A DNA stretch of 64,000 nucleotides from Pseudoxanthobacter soli DSM 19599 (GTDB lineage Bacteria > Pseudomonadota > Alphaproteobacteria > Rhizobiales > Segnochrobactraceae), in assembly GCF_900148505.1 (NCBI RefSeq), contig NZ_FRXO01000004.1, positions 186,001 to 250,000 on the forward strand, written 5' to 3'. Both the position numbers and the translations under genes were made by a program. Shown piece by piece: positions 1 to 10,919 of the stretch. The first letter of the stretch is position 1. Every line of letters starts with the position of its first letter. The notes under the pieces are model-generated. The model saw only the letters and a program-made list of their open reading frames with translations. It had not been told where the DNA came from and made no database searches.

Positions 1-140
1 GGCTCAGGGTGAGGGGGATCGAGCGGCTGCGCGTCGTCGATGCCTCGGTCATGCCCACGATCACGTCCGGCAACACCAACAGCCCGACGATGATGATCGC
101 CGAGCGCGGCGCGGACATGATCCTCGCCGACGCCCGTTGA
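1..140 (+). CDS. GMC-family FAD oxidoreductase, C-terminal fragment
   Basis: Only the last 45 codons are in the window; the gene enters from the left edge and is read from base 3. The visible end contains [16 protein letters not shown] followed by [10 protein letters not shown], the C-terminal signature of the glucose-methanol-choline oxidoreductases (choline dehydrogenase, alcohol dehydrogenases and relatives). These enzymes oxidise an alcohol to an aldehyde using bound FAD. The Asn in the SGNTN stretch belongs to the conserved active-site/FAD region of the family. The substrate cannot be told from this fragment. The stop TGA lies only 12 bases from the stop of the convergent outer-membrane efflux gene, leaving almost no room for a terminator. 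Confidence 0.85.
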   Translation, partial: LRVRGIERLRVVDASVMPTITSGNTNSPTMMIAERGADMILADAR

Positions 141-152
141 GCGCGGGGCCGT

Positions 153-1673
153 TCAGGTCCGGTTGCCCGACGCGGGAACGATGGCCGCAGCCTGGGGCGT
201 GCCGGCCGGCGCAGGCGACGGGTCAGGCGCGAGCGGCGCCTTCTTGATGTTGCCTGCCGTCGGCAGGTCCGCCGTCTCCCAGCCGCCGCCGAGTGCACGG
301 ATCAGCGAGACGGTAGCGTTGACCCGGTCCGAACGCGCCTGCAGCAGGGTCTGCTCGTTGCTGAGCGCGGTGGTCTGGGCCTGCACGACGGTCGTGTAGT
401 CCTGCGTGCCAGCCTGGTATTCGTTGAGGCTGATGGTGACCGCCTGCTGCGCGGAGGCGACCGCTCGCCGCTGCACGGCGATCTGGCGCGCGAGGATGCG
501 CAGCGACGAGAGTTCGTCTTCCACGTCCTGGAAGGCTGCCAGCACCGTCTGGCGGTAGTTCGCCACGCTCTGCTCGTAGCCCGCCTGCGCGGCCGCCACC
601 GTCGCCGTGCGAAGCCCGCCGTCGAACAGGATCTGCGCGCCGCTCGCGGCGAGGCTCCAGACCTGGTTGGAGGCGGTCAGAAGCTGCTGCATGGCGCCGC
701 CGCCGAAACCGGCCGAGGCCGACAGGTCGATGTTCGGGAAGAACGCCGCCGTCGCCACGCCGATCTGGGCGTTCTGCGCCTGCATGGTGCGTTCCGCGGC
801 CGCGATGTCCGGTCGCCGCTCCAGAAGCGTCGACGGCAGTCCCACGGGAATCTTGGGCACGCGGTCCGTCAGCGCGCCCGGCGGGATCGAGACCTCGCTC
901 GGGGTTTTGCCGACCAGGAGCGCGATGGCGTGCTCGTATTTCGCCCGATCGACCTCGGCCGCGATCGCCCGGGCCTGGGTCGAAAGCAGCTGGGTTTCGG
1001 CGGTGATGACGTCGGAGCGCGCGGCGGTGCCCTGTTCGTACTGATTGCGCGCGATCTGGAGCGAGCGCTGGTACGCGGTCGCCGTCTCGTTCAGAAGTCG
1101 CTTCAGGGAATCCTGATAACGCAAGAGGAAGTAGTAGTTTGCGAGGTCCGCCTGCGCGGAAAGCCGGGCATTCGCCAGATCCGCCGCGCTGGCCTGGGCG
1201 CTGGCGGTATTGCCTTCCACCTGGCGACGGACCGAGCCCCAGATGTCGGGCTCCCAGCTCGCGTTGGCGAGAACGTTGTATGAGACCTGATCGTTGTTGC
1301 TGGCGCGCTGGCGCGACACCTCCGGGTTGAAGGTCGCGCTTGGATATAGCCCGGACTGGGCTTCCGCGACGATGGCGCGCGCCTGGCGGTAGGCAGCCTC
1401 GAAGGCCTTGAGGTTCTGGTTGTTGACGACGACCTCCGCCTCTAGCCGCGACAGCAGCGGATCGCCATAGAGGTCCCACCAGGGACCTCGGTCGACATGG
1501 TCCGACGGGTTCGCCGGCTTCCAGCCGTCGAGTTCCTTGTAGGCGACGGGGACGTCGGCGCTTGGCCGCACATAGTTCGGCCCCACCATGCAGCCGGCGA
1601 GAAGGCTCGTTGCCAGCAGCGCCAGGGCGGCGCGCCGGCGGGGATGAGCGACGATCGAGGACCGGAGGTTCAT
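153..1673 (-). CDS. RND efflux outer-membrane factor lipoprotein (NodT/OprM type)
   Basis: A 506-residue outer-membrane channel of the TolC/OprM/NodT family that would complete the tripartite RND pump encoded upstream. The N-terminus is a lipoprotein signal with lipobox LLAGC (Cys near residue 28) followed by MVGPNYVRP, typical of this family. Two outer-membrane-efflux repeats follow (about residues 70-270 and 290-470), rich in Ala/Gln helices, with LPSTLLERRPDIAAAE in the second, a hallmark of NodT-type factors. It is the last gene of the operon, 21 bases after the MdtC-like gene. The start has no clear ribosome-binding site, so translational coupling is plausible. The C-terminus is a Pro/Ala-rich tail. 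Confidence 0.93.
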   Translation of the reverse strand: MNLRSSIVAHPRRRAALALLATSLLAGCMVGPNYVRPSADVPVAYKELDGWKPANPSDHVDRGPWWDLYGDPLLSRLEAEVVVNNQNLKAFEAAYRQARAIVAEAQSGLYPSATFNPEVSRQRASNNDQVSYNVLANASWEPDIWGSVRRQVEGNTASAQASAADLANARLSAQADLANYYFLLRYQDSLKRLLNETATAYQRSLQIARNQYEQGTAARSDVITAETQLLSTQARAIAAEVDRAKYEHAIALLVGKTPSEVSIPPGALTDRVPKIPVGLPSTLLERRPDIAAAERTMQAQNAQIGVATAAFFPNIDLSASAGFGGGAMQQLLTASNQVWSLAASGAQILFDGGLRTATVAAAQAGYEQSVANYRQTVLAAFQDVEDELSSLRILARQIAVQRRAVASAQQAVTISLNEYQAGTQDYTTVVQAQTTALSNEQTLLQARSDRVNATVSLIRALGGGWETADLPTAGNIKKAPLAPDPSPAPAGTPQAAAIVPASGNRT

Positions 1674-1694
1674 GGGAGGCGTCCGCGCAGGCGA

Positions 1695-4600
1695 TCAGGA
1701 GGCGGCGCGGCGGTTGCCGCGCGTGAAGCTGCGCCACTTCGCGGCTGAACGGAGCCGCAAGCGGTCGAGGGTCAGGTAAACGACGGGGGTGGTGTAGAGC
1801 GTGAGAAGCTGACTGACGATCAGGCCGCCGATGATGGCGATGCCGAGCGGCCGGCGGATCTCACCGCCTTCGCCGAAATCGAGCGCGAGCGGCAGCGCGC
1901 CGAGAAGTGCGGCGAGCGTCGTCATCATGATCGGTCGGAAGCGCTGCACGGCGGCGCGGTGGATCGCCTCCAGCGGCGCGAGTCCCTCGTTGCGTTCGGC
2001 CTGCAGGGCAAAATCCACCATCATGATCGCGTTCTTCTTGACGATGCCGATCAGCAGGATGACGCCGATGAGCGCGATGACCGAGAACTCGGTGCCGGAG
2101 ACGAGCAGGGCCAGCACCGCGCCGACCCCCGCCGAGGGCAGTGTGGAGAGAATCGTGATCGGGTGGACATAGCTCTCATAGAGCACGCCGAGCACGATAT
2201 AGATCGTGACCAGTGCCGCAAGGATCAGGAGCGGCTGGTTCTGCGACGTGGACTGGAACGTGGCCGCGGTGCCGGAGAAAGAGCCCTGGATCGAGGTGGG
2301 CAGGTGGATTTCGGCCGCGGCGCGATCGATAGCCGCGACGGCATCACCCAGCGAGGCGCCGTCGGTGAGGTTGAACGAGATCGTCGCCGAGGCGAACTGA
2401 CCCTGGTGGCGGATCTGCGTGGGCGTGCGGCCCGGCTCGTAGTGCGCGAAGGCGCTGAGCGGGATCATGGTCTCGTTGCGGGTCGAGACCGCCGCGCCAC
2501 TCGACGTGCTGGCGCTTCCCCCCGTGGCGATGGCGTTGGTGGCCTGGTTCCGAACGGCCGTTGCCGCGTCGGAGCCCGCGGTCGCCGCGGATGAACTCGT
2601 GGTGGAGTTGGTCCGCGACGAGCCGCTCGCCCTTGCGCCGGAACCGCTGACATAGATCGTATCCAGCGTGGACGGGTCCGTCAGGAACTCCGGCGCCAGC
2701 TCCATGATCACCCGGTACTCGTTCATGTCGCTGTGGATCGTCGAGACCGAGCGCTGGCCGAACGCGTCGTAGAGCGTCGCATCGATCACGTCCGGTGACA
2801 GGCCGTAACGGGCGGCGGTGGTGCGGTCGAGCACCAGCTGCATCTGGAGGCCGCCTTCCTCCTGATCGGAATTCACGTCGGTCACGGACGGCTCGTGGCG
2901 CAGCGCCTGCACGAGGCGCTCGGACCAAGCATCGAGCTCGCGAGTGTCGTCGCCCTGCAGGGTGTATTGGTATTGCGCTAAGCTCTGCCGTCCGCCGACG
3001 CGCAGGTCCTGGCGCGAGAACATGAACAGCCGCGCGCCCGGGACTTCCGCGAGCTTGGGCCGCAGCCGGGCAAGGATCGCATCCGCCGAATCGCGTTCCG
3101 CCCTCGGCTTCAGCGTGATGAAGACGTTGGCCGAGTTGGTCGTCCGTCCGCCGGTGGAGCCGATCACCTGATCGACGCCAGGATCGCTGGCGACGATCTG
3201 CTGCACTTGCCGCAGCTTCTGCTGCATGAGCGTGAACGAGATGGCGCTGTCGGCGCGGATGCCGCCCATCAGAAGGCCAGTATCCTGAGGCGGCATGAAG
3301 CCTTTTGGAACAATCGCGTAGAGAACAACATTCAAGACGATTGTGATGAGAAGCGAGGTCAATACCAGCCGTGGGTGACCCAGCACCCACCCGAGGGAAC
3401 GGTCATAGCCCCGCTGCGCGGCCGCCATGGCGCGCATTCCGAGGCCCGGCCGTTTTTCCTTGCGCTCCCGAGGCAGCAGCACGGCGCACATCATGGGCGT
3501 GGTGGTGAGCGAGATGACGAGCGAAATGGCGATCGCCATTGAGAGCGTGATCGAGAATTCCTCGAACAGCCGTCCGATGATGCCGCCCATCACCAGCAGC
3601 GGCAGAAAAACCGCGATCAGCGACAGGCTCATCGACAGGACAGTGAAGCCGACCTCTTTGGCACCGTTGAGGGCGGCGACGAGGCGCGTCTCGCCTTCCT
3701 CCATGCGTCGGGAGATGTTCTCAAGCACGACGATGGCGTCGTCGACGACGAAGCCGGTCGCGATGGTGAGTGCCATCAGTGAGAAATTGTCGAGGCTGTA
3801 GCCGGCGAGCGCCATCAGGCCGAAGGTGCCGATGATCGAGGTCGGCACGGCAACGCTCGGGATGATCGCAGCCCTGAGGCTGCCGAGGAATACGAACACC
3901 ACGCCGACGACAAGCAGGACCGCGATCACCAGCGCCCGCTGGGTATCGCGGAAGGAGGCGCGGATCGTGACCGAGCGGTCGCCCGTCTCGGTGAGAGTGA
4001 CGTCGCCGGGCAGAGCGGCTCGCAATTGTGGCAGCACCGCCCGGACGCGGTCGACGGTCTCGATGACGTTCGCGCCGGGCTGGTTATAGACCGTCAGCAG
4101 CACAGCCGGGTCGCCGTTGATGAAGCCGGCGTTGCGAACGTCTTCGACGGAATCGATCACGCTGGCGACGTCGGTCAGCTTTATCGCCGCGCCGTTGCGG
4201 ACGGCGACGGTGATGTCGCGGTAGTCCGCGGCCTTTGACGCCTGGTCGTTGGCGTAGATCTGCCAGCGCTGGTTGGAGGATTCGATGATGCCCTTCGGGC
4301 TGTTGGCGTTGGCCGAGGCGAGCGCGGCCCGGACGTCCTCCAGCGCGATGCCGTATTTCGCCAGCGAATGGGGGTTCAGCTCCACCCGTACCGCCGGCAG
4401 CGACGCGCCGTTGACGTCGACATTGCCGACGCCTTCGACCTGGGAGAGCTTCTGCTGGAGAATGGTGGCGGCGGTATCGTAGATCTGGCCGCGATCGCGG
4501 GTCGGCGACGACAGCGCCAGGATCAGGATCGGCGCGTCCGCCGGGTTGAACTTGCGATAGGTCGGGTTGGACCGCAGGCTCGACGGCAGATCCGTGCGCG

Positions 4601-4943
4601 AGGCGTTGATGGCGGCCTGCACGTCCTTCGCCGCGCCCTCGATATCGCGGCTGAGATCGAACTGCAGCACGATGCGGGTGTTGCCGGAGCTGCTCTGGGA
4701 CGTCATCTCGGTGACGCCCGCGATCTGGCCGAGATAGCGTTCCAACACGCCCGCGACGCTCGTCGCCATCGTCTCCGGGCTGGCGCCGGCCATCTGCGCC
4801 TGCACCATGATGGTGGGAAATTCGACGTTCGGCAGCGGCGCCACCGGCAGCTGCCGATAGCCGAGAAGCCCCGCGATGATCACCGCCACGGTCAGCAGCG
4901 TCGTCGCGACCGGCCGGCGGATGAAGGGCGCGGAGAGGTTCAC
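1695..4943 (-). CDS. mdtC: RND multidrug efflux transporter, MdtC-like subunit
   Basis: Inner-membrane proton-driven drug exporter of the HAE1 RND family, 1,082 residues. It starts with [11 protein letters not shown], and the proton-relay pair is visible in [10 protein letters not shown] near residue 400. The start is taken as GTG because it overlaps the stop of the preceding RND gene in GTGA and gives the standard N-terminus; the open frame continues far upstream, but only as a shadow of that gene. Two different RND proteins in tandem behind one adaptor is the MdtABC/MuxABC arrangement, in which the two subunits form a heterotrimer. The odd feature is a low-complexity Ser/Thr/Ala/Asn insertion at about residues 764-822 in the second periplasmic region, absent from the partner subunit. 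Confidence 0.93.
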   Translation of the reverse strand: MNLSAPFIRRPVATTLLTVAVIIAGLLGYRQLPVAPLPNVEFPTIMVQAQMAGASPETMATSVAGVLERYLGQIAGVTEMTSQSSSGNTRIVLQFDLSRDIEGAAKDVQAAINASRTDLPSSLRSNPTYRKFNPADAPILILALSSPTRDRGQIYDTAATILQQKLSQVEGVGNVDVNGASLPAVRVELNPHSLAKYGIALEDVRAALASANANSPKGIIESSNQRWQIYANDQASKAADYRDITVAVRNGAAIKLTDVASVIDSVEDVRNAGFINGDPAVLLTVYNQPGANVIETVDRVRAVLPQLRAALPGDVTLTETGDRSVTIRASFRDTQRALVIAVLLVVGVVFVFLGSLRAAIIPSVAVPTSIIGTFGLMALAGYSLDNFSLMALTIATGFVVDDAIVVLENISRRMEEGETRLVAALNGAKEVGFTVLSMSLSLIAVFLPLLVMGGIIGRLFEEFSITLSMAIAISLVISLTTTPMMCAVLLPRERKEKRPGLGMRAMAAAQRGYDRSLGWVLGHPRLVLTSLLITIVLNVVLYAIVPKGFMPPQDTGLLMGGIRADSAISFTLMQQKLRQVQQIVASDPGVDQVIGSTGGRTTNSANVFITLKPRAERDSADAILARLRPKLAEVPGARLFMFSRQDLRVGGRQSLAQYQYTLQGDDTRELDAWSERLVQALRHEPSVTDVNSDQEEGGLQMQLVLDRTTAARYGLSPDVIDATLYDAFGQRSVSTIHSDMNEYRVIMELAPEFLTDPSTLDTIYVSGSGARASGSSRTNSTTSSSAATAGSDAATAVRNQATNAIATGGSASTSSGAAVSTRNETMIPLSAFAHYEPGRTPTQIRHQGQFASATISFNLTDGASLGDAVAAIDRAAAEIHLPTSIQGSFSGTAATFQSTSQNQPLLILAALVTIYIVLGVLYESYVHPITILSTLPSAGVGAVLALLVSGTEFSVIALIGVILLIGIVKKNAIMMVDFALQAERNEGLAPLEAIHRAAVQRFRPIMMTTLAALLGALPLALDFGEGGEIRRPLGIAIIGGLIVSQLLTLYTTPVVYLTLDRLRLRSAAKWRSFTRGNRRAAS

Positions 4944-7900
4944 GTCGCCTCCCCGCCGGGCTGCCGCGCGGCGCCGCGGCCGGACAACCGCTCGCCGAGC
5001 CGCGCGAAGGCGAGATAGATCACCGGCGTCGTGAACAGCGTCAGCACCTGGCTGACGATCAGGCCGCCCACGATGGCGATGCCGAGGGGCTGGCGAAGCT
5101 CGGAGCCTTCGCCGCTGCCGAGCATCATCGGCAGCGCCGCGAACAGCGCCGCCATGGTCGTCATCAGGATCGGCCGCAGCCGCAGGAGGCACGCCTGCCG
5201 GATCGCCTCGCGCGGGGTCTTGCCCTCGCCACGCTCGGCATCGAGCGCGAAGTCGATCATCATGATCGCGTTCTTCTTCACGATGCCGATGAGAAGCACG
5301 ATGCCGATGACGGCGATGATGTCGAGTTCGGCACCGGCCATCATCAGCGCGATCAGCGCCCCCATGCCGGCGGAGGGCAGGGTGGAGAGGATCGTCACCG
5401 GGTGGATGAAGCTCTCGTAGAGCACGCCGAGCACGATATACATCGCCACAACGGCGGCGAGCACGAGGAACAGCTCGTTGGAAAGCGCATTCTGGAAGGC
5501 CGCCGCCGCGCCCTGGAAGCGGAGCTGGAAGCTCTCCGGCAGCCCGATCTCCGCGGTCGCGGTGCGGATCGCGTCCACCGCCTCGCCGATGGATGCGCCC
5601 GGCGCGAGGTTGAACGACACCGTGGCCGCCGGGAACTGGCCGAGATGGGAGATCGACAGCGGTGCCGCACGCTCCTCGACGGTGACGACGGAGGACAGCC
5701 GCACCTGCCCCGTGCTCGACATCGACGAGGGCAGGTAGATGGAATCGAGCGCCTTCAGACTGTCGGCGAGCGTCGGGTCGGCCTCCAGGATCACCCGGTA
5801 CTGGTTCGACTGGGTGAAGATGGTGGAGACGATACGCTGGCCGAAGGCGTCGTAGAGGGCGTTGTCGATGGTGGCCGGGGTAATGCCGAACCGCGCCGCC
5901 GTGGTGCGGTCGATGGTGATGTAGGCAGCAAGTCCGCTGGCCTGCAGGTCGCTCGAGACGTCGGTAATGGAGGGAATGCCACGCAGGGCGCTCACTACCT
6001 TCGGCACCCACTCCTTCAGCTCGTCGCCGTTCGGATTGTCGAGGATGAACTGGTACTGCGCGGCGCTGAGATTGGTGTCGATGGTCAGATCCTGCACCGG
6101 CTGCATCGAGATCGAGATGCCGGGCAGGGCGGAGGTTTCCTGCTGCAGCCGGCGGATGACGCCGCCAGCGGAAGCGGTGCGTTCGTCCCTCGGCTTCAGG
6201 TTGATGAAGATGCGGCCGGAATTCAGGGTCGGGTTGATGCCGTCCACGCCGACATAGGACGAGAGTCCGGCAACGTCCGGATCCTTCAGGATGATATCCG
6301 CCAGCGCTTCCTGCCGTTGGGACATCGCCCCGAACGATACTGACTGATCGGCCTGGGTGATGCCCTGGATGACGCCGGTGTCCTGGACGGGGAAGAAGCC
6401 CTTGGGGATGTAGATGTAGAGCGCGACCGTGACGGCGAGGGTGGCGATCGCCACCACCAGCGTCGCGGCCTGCCGGTCCAGCACCCAGTCCAGCATACGA
6501 GCGTAGCCGGCGATGATGCGGTCGAACAGCGTCGGCTTGCCCCCGGCCGCGCCGTGTTCCGGCGCCGTGTGCAGCAGCTTCGCGCACATCATCGGCACCA
6601 GCGTCAGCGAGACCACGGCGGAGATGACGATGGTGACCGCGAGCGTGATGGCGAACTCGTGGAACAGTCGCCCGACCACGTCGCCCATGAACAGCAGCGG
6701 GATCAGCACCGCCAGCAGCGACACGGTGAGCGAGATGATGGTGAAGCCGATCTCGTCCGAGCCCTTGAGGGCGGCCTCCAGCGGGGAGAGACCCTTCTCC
6801 AGATGGCGTGCGATGTTCTCGATCACCACGATGGCGTCGTCGACCACGAAACCGGTGGCGATGGTGAGCGCCATCAGCGAGAGGTTGTCGATCGAGAGGC
6901 CCCAGAGGTACATCACGCCGAGTGCACCGACGAGCGACAGCGGGATCGACAGGCTCGGGATGATCGTGGCCGGCAGGTTGCGCAGGAACAGGAAGATCAC
7001 CAGCACGACGAGCAGGATCGCAAGGCCGAGTTCGAAGGCGACATCCTTGACCGAGGCGCGGATCGAGGTCGTCCGGTCGGTCAGGAGCGAGACCGAGACC
7101 GACTGAGGCAGCGAAGCCTCGAGCTGCGGCAGCATCGCCTTCACGCGGTCGGCGACGGCGATGACGTTTGCGCCGGGCTGGCGCTGCACCGACAGGATCA
7201 CCGCGGGCTGGCGATCGACCCAGGCAGCCAGGGCGCGGTTTTCAGAGGCCTCCACAACCTGAGCCACGTCCGCCAGCCGGACGGGTGCGCCGTTGCGATA
7301 GGCGATCACCGACTGGAGATATTCCTCCGGCGACTCGATCTGATCGTTGGCATCGATGGTGTAGGAGCGCGACGGACCGTCGAAGCTGCCCTTCGGCGTG
7401 TTGACATTGAGATTGCCGAGCGTGGTCCTGAGATCGTCGATATTGAGGCCGTAGGCGGCAAGCGCCTCAAGGTTCGCCTGCACGCGGATCGATTTGCGCT
7501 GGCCGCCCGAAATCGTCACGAGCCCGACGCCGGCGATCTGCGACATGCGCCGGGCGAGCCGGGTATCGACGAGGTCGTGCAGGGCGGTCGTCGAAAGCGT
7601 GTTCGACGTGATGGCGAGCGTGAGGATCGGAAAGTCCGCCGGGTTGACCTTGGCATAGATCGGCGGCGCGGGAAGGTCCGAGGGCAGGGAGCTGTTCGCG
7701 GCGTTGATGGCGGCCTGCACTTCCTGCTCGGCGACGTCGAGCGGCAGGTCGAGTCCGAACTTCATCGTGATGACCGAGGCACCGCCGGAGGTCGTCGACG
7801 ACATCTGTTCGAGGTTCGCGACCTGTCCGAGCTGCCGCTCCAGCGGCGCGGTGACCGAGGAGGTCATCACATCCGGGCTCGCCCCGGGATAGAGCGTCCG

Positions 7901-8041
7901 GATCTGGATGATCGGGTAATCGACCGCCGGCAGCGCCGAGATCGGCAACCAGAGCGCGGCCACCAGCCCGGAAAGCAGGATCGCGACCATCAGCAGCGTG
8001 GTCGCCACCGGCCGAAGGATGAACGGGCGGGACGGGTTCAC
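4940..8041 (-). CDS. mdtB: RND multidrug efflux transporter, MdtB-like subunit
   Basis: A 1,033-residue RND exporter starting [15 protein letters not shown], with [13 protein letters not shown] near residues 396-408 supplying the paired Asp residues of the proton path. Length and layout (twelve expected membrane segments, two large periplasmic loops, internal duplication) match MdtB and related HAE1 pumps. The start codon overlaps the adaptor stop in ATGA, and the stop overlaps the MdtC-like start in GTGA, so the three genes are translationally coupled. Together they should form a heteromultimeric pump for amphiphilic compounds such as bile salts, novobiocin or plant phenolics. The substrate is inferred from the family only. 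Confidence 0.94.
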   Translation of the reverse strand: MNPSRPFILRPVATTLLMVAILLSGLVAALWLPISALPAVDYPIIQIRTLYPGASPDVMTSSVTAPLERQLGQVANLEQMSSTTSGGASVITMKFGLDLPLDVAEQEVQAAINAANSSLPSDLPAPPIYAKVNPADFPILTLAITSNTLSTTALHDLVDTRLARRMSQIAGVGLVTISGGQRKSIRVQANLEALAAYGLNIDDLRTTLGNLNVNTPKGSFDGPSRSYTIDANDQIESPEEYLQSVIAYRNGAPVRLADVAQVVEASENRALAAWVDRQPAVILSVQRQPGANVIAVADRVKAMLPQLEASLPQSVSVSLLTDRTTSIRASVKDVAFELGLAILLVVLVIFLFLRNLPATIIPSLSIPLSLVGALGVMYLWGLSIDNLSLMALTIATGFVVDDAIVVIENIARHLEKGLSPLEAALKGSDEIGFTIISLTVSLLAVLIPLLFMGDVVGRLFHEFAITLAVTIVISAVVSLTLVPMMCAKLLHTAPEHGAAGGKPTLFDRIIAGYARMLDWVLDRQAATLVVAIATLAVTVALYIYIPKGFFPVQDTGVIQGITQADQSVSFGAMSQRQEALADIILKDPDVAGLSSYVGVDGINPTLNSGRIFINLKPRDERTASAGGVIRRLQQETSALPGISISMQPVQDLTIDTNLSAAQYQFILDNPNGDELKEWVPKVVSALRGIPSITDVSSDLQASGLAAYITIDRTTAARFGITPATIDNALYDAFGQRIVSTIFTQSNQYRVILEADPTLADSLKALDSIYLPSSMSSTGQVRLSSVVTVEERAAPLSISHLGQFPAATVSFNLAPGASIGEAVDAIRTATAEIGLPESFQLRFQGAAAAFQNALSNELFLVLAAVVAMYIVLGVLYESFIHPVTILSTLPSAGMGALIALMMAGAELDIIAVIGIVLLIGIVKKNAIMMIDFALDAERGEGKTPREAIRQACLLRLRPILMTTMAALFAALPMMLGSGEGSELRQPLGIAIVGGLIVSQVLTLFTTPVIYLAFARLGERLSGRGAARQPGGEAT

Positions 8042-9330
8042 GCCGGCGGCCCCGCGGCATTCTCAGCGAGAGGGCTGCCCTGCCGCGCCGGCCGGTCCTG
8101 ATTGCTGTCCCCTGGGCCGACAGGCTTGCCGTCGATCTCACGGACGGAAACCCGGGCCTTGTCGCGCAGCCGGTCGACGCCATCGACGACCACGCGATCG
8201 CCGACCGCAAGACCGCTGGTGATCACGGTCTCGCCGTTCTGGGTCAGACCCGTCTCGACCGTGCGCAGCGATACGGTGTCGTCGGCGCCGACAAGATAGA
8301 CGAAGCTGCCGGGCGTGCCGATCTGCACCGCGGCCGACGGCACCACCATCGCGTCGTGCAGGGTCTTCACCAGCAGTCGGGCGTTGACGAACTGGTTCGG
8401 GAACAGGGTCTCGTCCGTGTTCGGGAACTCAGCCCTCAACTTCACCGTGCCGGTCGCGGTGTCGATCACGTTGTCGAGGGTCATCAGCGTGCCCGCGGCG
8501 ACCATCTTGCTGTTGGTGCGGTCGTAGGCGTCGACCTTCAGCGTCTGCCCGGCGCGCACTTCGGCAGCCACGTCGCCGATCTTGTCCTCCGGAAGGGTGA
8601 ACACCACCGAAATCGGCTGGACCTGCGTCACGACCGCGATGCCAGTGCTGTCGCCGGCGCTGACATAATTGCCGGCATCGACCTGCCGCAGACCGACGCG
8701 CCCGTCGATCGGCGAGGTGATGCGGCAGTCGCCGAGATCGACCTGCGCCGCGTCAACCCGCCCTTGTGCCGCCTTCGCCGAGCCTTCGAACTCGCGCACG
8801 CTCGCTGCCTGGGTGTCGACGTTCTGCTTGGAGATGGAATCCTGATCGCGGAGCTTCTGGTAGCGGGCAAGGTCGATCCGGGCATTGTCGAGCTGCGCCT
8901 GAATCTGAGCGAGATCACCCTGATTCTGCTCGAGCACCGCCGCATAGGAGCGGCAGTCGATTTCGGCGAGAAGGTCGCCCTTCTTCACCGCCTGCCCTTC
9001 CTTGAAGGCGACGTTGGTGAGGTAGCCGCTGATGCGGCTGCGGATGGTGACGGTCGCAAGTGGGGTAACGGTACCGAGGCCGTTAAGCACGACTGGAACA
9101 TCGGCGGTGGTCACGGTGGCGACGGCGACCGGGGTGGGGCCGCCCATCATGCCACGCTGGACCGCCGTAGCCGTGGCGGGACGATGAAGCAGCTTCCAGG
9201 GCTGGTAGTGGACGATTGCGGCCGCACCGCCGCCGATGACCACCACGCCAAGGAGGATGCGTAGCCATCGCCGTGCGGGCTTGCGCGGGCGTACGCCGGG
9301 CGCAACGTCTGCTTCGGTCTTCTGCAACAT
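8038..9330 (-). CDS. mdtA: RND periplasmic adaptor (membrane fusion protein), MdtA-like
   Basis: Periplasmic adaptor that bridges the RND pump and the outer-membrane channel. It is 430 residues long: a short basic cytoplasmic end, one membrane segment (about residues 24-42), a biotinyl-lipoyl-like region around [18 protein letters not shown], a helical hairpin (about 135-190) and beta-barrel domains, with [16 protein letters not shown] near residues 345-360 typical of MdtA-type adaptors. The C-terminus is a disordered Pro/Ala-rich tail. It is the first gene of the efflux operon and overlaps the next by ATGA. Any promoter should lie in the gap above base 9330. No regulator or two-component gene is adjacent, unlike E. 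coli mdtABCD-baeSR. Confidence 0.93.
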   Translation of the reverse strand: MLQKTEADVAPGVRPRKPARRWLRILLGVVVIGGGAAAIVHYQPWKLLHRPATATAVQRGMMGGPTPVAVATVTTADVPVVLNGLGTVTPLATVTIRSRISGYLTNVAFKEGQAVKKGDLLAEIDCRSYAAVLEQNQGDLAQIQAQLDNARIDLARYQKLRDQDSISKQNVDTQAASVREFEGSAKAAQGRVDAAQVDLGDCRITSPIDGRVGLRQVDAGNYVSAGDSTGIAVVTQVQPISVVFTLPEDKIGDVAAEVRAGQTLKVDAYDRTNSKMVAAGTLMTLDNVIDTATGTVKLRAEFPNTDETLFPNQFVNARLLVKTLHDAMVVPSAAVQIGTPGSFVYLVGADDTVSLRTVETGLTQNGETVITSGLAVGDRVVVDGVDRLRDKARVSVREIDGKPVGPGDSNQDRPARQGSPLAENAAGPPA

Positions 9331-9698
9331 GACGTCTTACCGCTCCGAGCCTTGCGTCGACGGGTACGCAGTCGGGAAAACAACCACCGGAACCCGGGGC
9401 AGGAGGGAGCCGCAGGGTCCGAAACAAGGCACCACACCTTGCGAAACGTTCCAACCGCCGGTGTCCTACATGTCCCGCACGCTGATCGTCCCCGGATCTG
9501 GCAAATTTGCGGTGACAGCCGACAAATCCTCGTGACGCCGCGGACGCCCTCCGCGCGCCGAACTCCGACGGCAGATCATGCCCGATGCCGGACGGCCGTT
9601 GTCAAATGGAAGCGGCCGCCCGCGTGTCGTCGCGGACGGCCGCATATCAGGCCATCAGAATGCCGTTCCGGCCTTCAGGGAAGACCGGTGAGATGGAG
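9331..9698. other. Intergenic region upstream of the efflux operon
   Basis: No convincing gene. It must hold the promoter of the mdtABC-like operon (to the left) and the 3' end of the small exported-protein gene (from the right). Visible elements are a perfect palindrome GCAAATTTGC at 9501-9510, an imperfect CAAGG/CCTTG hairpin around 9425-9441 and the strong stem-loop at 9612-9643 listed separately. I could not pick a clear -35/-10 pair. Confidence 0.5.
9612..9643 (-). terminator. Stem-loop terminator after the small exported-protein gene
   Basis: A 13-bp GC-rich stem with one mismatch (9612-9624 pairing with 9631-9643) and a 6-base loop. It lies 56 bases beyond the stop of the minus-strand gene ending at 9699. 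In the minus direction the stem is followed by TTCCATTTG, a weak U-rich tail. This supports termination of that gene, not of a plus-strand transcript. Confidence 0.55.
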
Positions 9699-10280
9699 TC
9701 ACCAGCCCCAGCCGGGCCGGCAATGCAGGCCGCCCCACGGGCCGCGCCAGCAGTAGCCACCGCGCCACGGGCCGGGGCCTCCCCAGTATGGGCCCGGGCC
9801 GGGTCCGTACCACCAGTCGATGAAGAGCGAGATCTCCTTGCCGGAGGACGGAACCGTGCCTTCCAGAATGCGGTAGTCGTAGGTCAGCGCGTCGCCGTCT
9901 ATTCGCGGGTTTTTCAGCTCCACCACGGCCAGTGCCGTCTTGTCGGCGCTCTGGATCGAGAGCGTGGCGTTCGGCGGATCCTTCTCGAAGCCGTCCTTGC
10001 CCTTGGTCCAGAACTCGACGAACTTTGCGGTCAGGGCGTCGCCCGTCATGCGCTCGGGCCGGTCGGTGAACATCAGCGTCTGGGGCGCGACGCCCTTCAG
10101 CGTGATGCTCTTGCCGTCGGACGTGAACGTGTCGGCGACCTGAACGAACAGCCAGTTCGCCGCCGGCATCTCGACGCGCTCGCCGACACCGCCGAGGTTC
10201 TTTTCCGTGGCGTCCTGCGCATTCGCAGGCCCGATCACGGCGCAGGCTGCCAACAGCAGCCCGCAGAGAAGCGTCTTCAT
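9699..10280 (-). CDS. Small exported protein with Gly/Trp/Pro-rich tail, function unknown
   Basis: A 193-residue protein with a clear Sec signal peptide (MKTLLCGLLLAACAVIG, probable cleavage after PANA near residue 21). The start at 10280 is chosen over one 13 codons upstream because AGGAGG lies 7 bases before it and the signal peptide begins there. The mature part (about residues 22-160) looks like a soluble beta-rich domain. The last 30 residues are almost only Gly, Pro, Trp, Tyr and Arg (for example YGPGPGPYWGGPGPW), which suggests a sticky or surface-exposed tail. I do not recognise the family. It is a single gene with its own terminator, in the same direction as the efflux operon but separated from it by 368 bases. 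A periplasmic or envelope location is inferred from the signal peptide. Confidence 0.75.
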   Translation of the reverse strand: MKTLLCGLLLAACAVIGPANAQDATEKNLGGVGERVEMPAANWLFVQVADTFTSDGKSITLKGVAPQTLMFTDRPERMTGDALTAKFVEFWTKGKDGFEKDPPNATLSIQSADKTALAVVELKNPRIDGDALTYDYRILEGTVPSSGKEISLFIDWWYGPGPGPYWGGPGPWRGGYCWRGPWGGLHCRPGWGW

Positions 10281-10513
10281 GGAATAGCCTCCTGAAATTG
10301 GAAAGGTCGTCGGCGGCACGCCCGACTTCCGCGGACGCCCGTGTCGCCGGCAGCCGTCATTTCTGGCCTGTTTGGACGCAATGCCCTGCGCCCGGACATA
10401 TCGGAGTTGCCCTCATCTGCCGTTCTGCCGGGTCTCTTTCGAGCTCGCTTCATTCCACCGCGGCGGCGTCGCGGCCTGCGGTCTCATCCGCATTCGCGTC
10501 ATGGCGCCGCTGT

Positions 10514-10619
10514 AGCGCTTTCCGATCTGATGGACTCATCAGATCCACAAGAAATCGCTCGAGATTCAAAAGCTTGAGCATATCCTTGTCGTACAGACCG
10601 GTTCGATCAGAACGGGATA
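10514..10619. repeat. Intergenic palindromic repeat, copy A (decayed)
   Basis: This stretch closely matches copy B at 10920-11043, from AGCGCTTTCC through the TATCCTTGTCGT block. It keeps the small hairpin (GATCTGATG, loop GACT, CATCAGATC; 9-bp arms), but the large palindrome is damaged and the right half ends early in GGGATAT. Structured repeats of this kind are common between genes in Rhizobiales. Here it lies between the exported-protein gene and the AT-richer stretch that precedes copy B. Confidence 0.8.
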
Positions 10620-10919
10620 TACTAGCCGGTACAAGAGGCCGAGATCGTAGATGAGACTTATCGGACGTGTGGAGGCCGGATATGCGCGGCATCGAAGTAC
10701 GATGAAAATTTCAATCTTCGATCATGTGGTAAAGCGCATTTTACTACGCTCCCACATGCGAGTGTTGCCGTTCGCAAACGGCTATTTCAATATAAATTTG
10801 CGGGTGTCTAAAATCGACATTCTCGCCACCATCAGGACGGTCAGGCCGATTTAAAGATCCCGGTGACAACTGGAATCTCGCGGGCCGTAACCCGGCCTGA
10901 TGACGGCTGTGCGACCTCT
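10620..10919. other. AT-richer stretch between two repeat copies, no gene seen
   Basis: About 300 bases with noticeably more A/T than the surroundings, especially 10695-10830. A 67-codon open frame covers part of it, but it has no ribosome-binding site, no recognisable motif and unusual codon use. It may be a remnant of transferred DNA or simply non-coding sequence flanked by repeats. Confidence 0.4.

Noticed and set aside
4944-6587. Upstream extension of the MdtC-like frame to an ATG at 6587 (a 1,630-residue protein)
   Set aside because: The extension is an out-of-frame reading of the MdtB-like gene. The GTG at 4943 restores the standard RND N-terminus and a GTGA overlap.
6554-8101. 515-codon plus-strand frame across the MdtB-like gene
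   Set aside because: Composition dominated by Arg/Asp/His repeats typical of antisense frames; no start signal, no motif.
10450-10692. 80-codon minus-strand frame over repeat copy A
   Set aside because: It is just the translated repeat; no ribosome-binding site and no separate homology signal.
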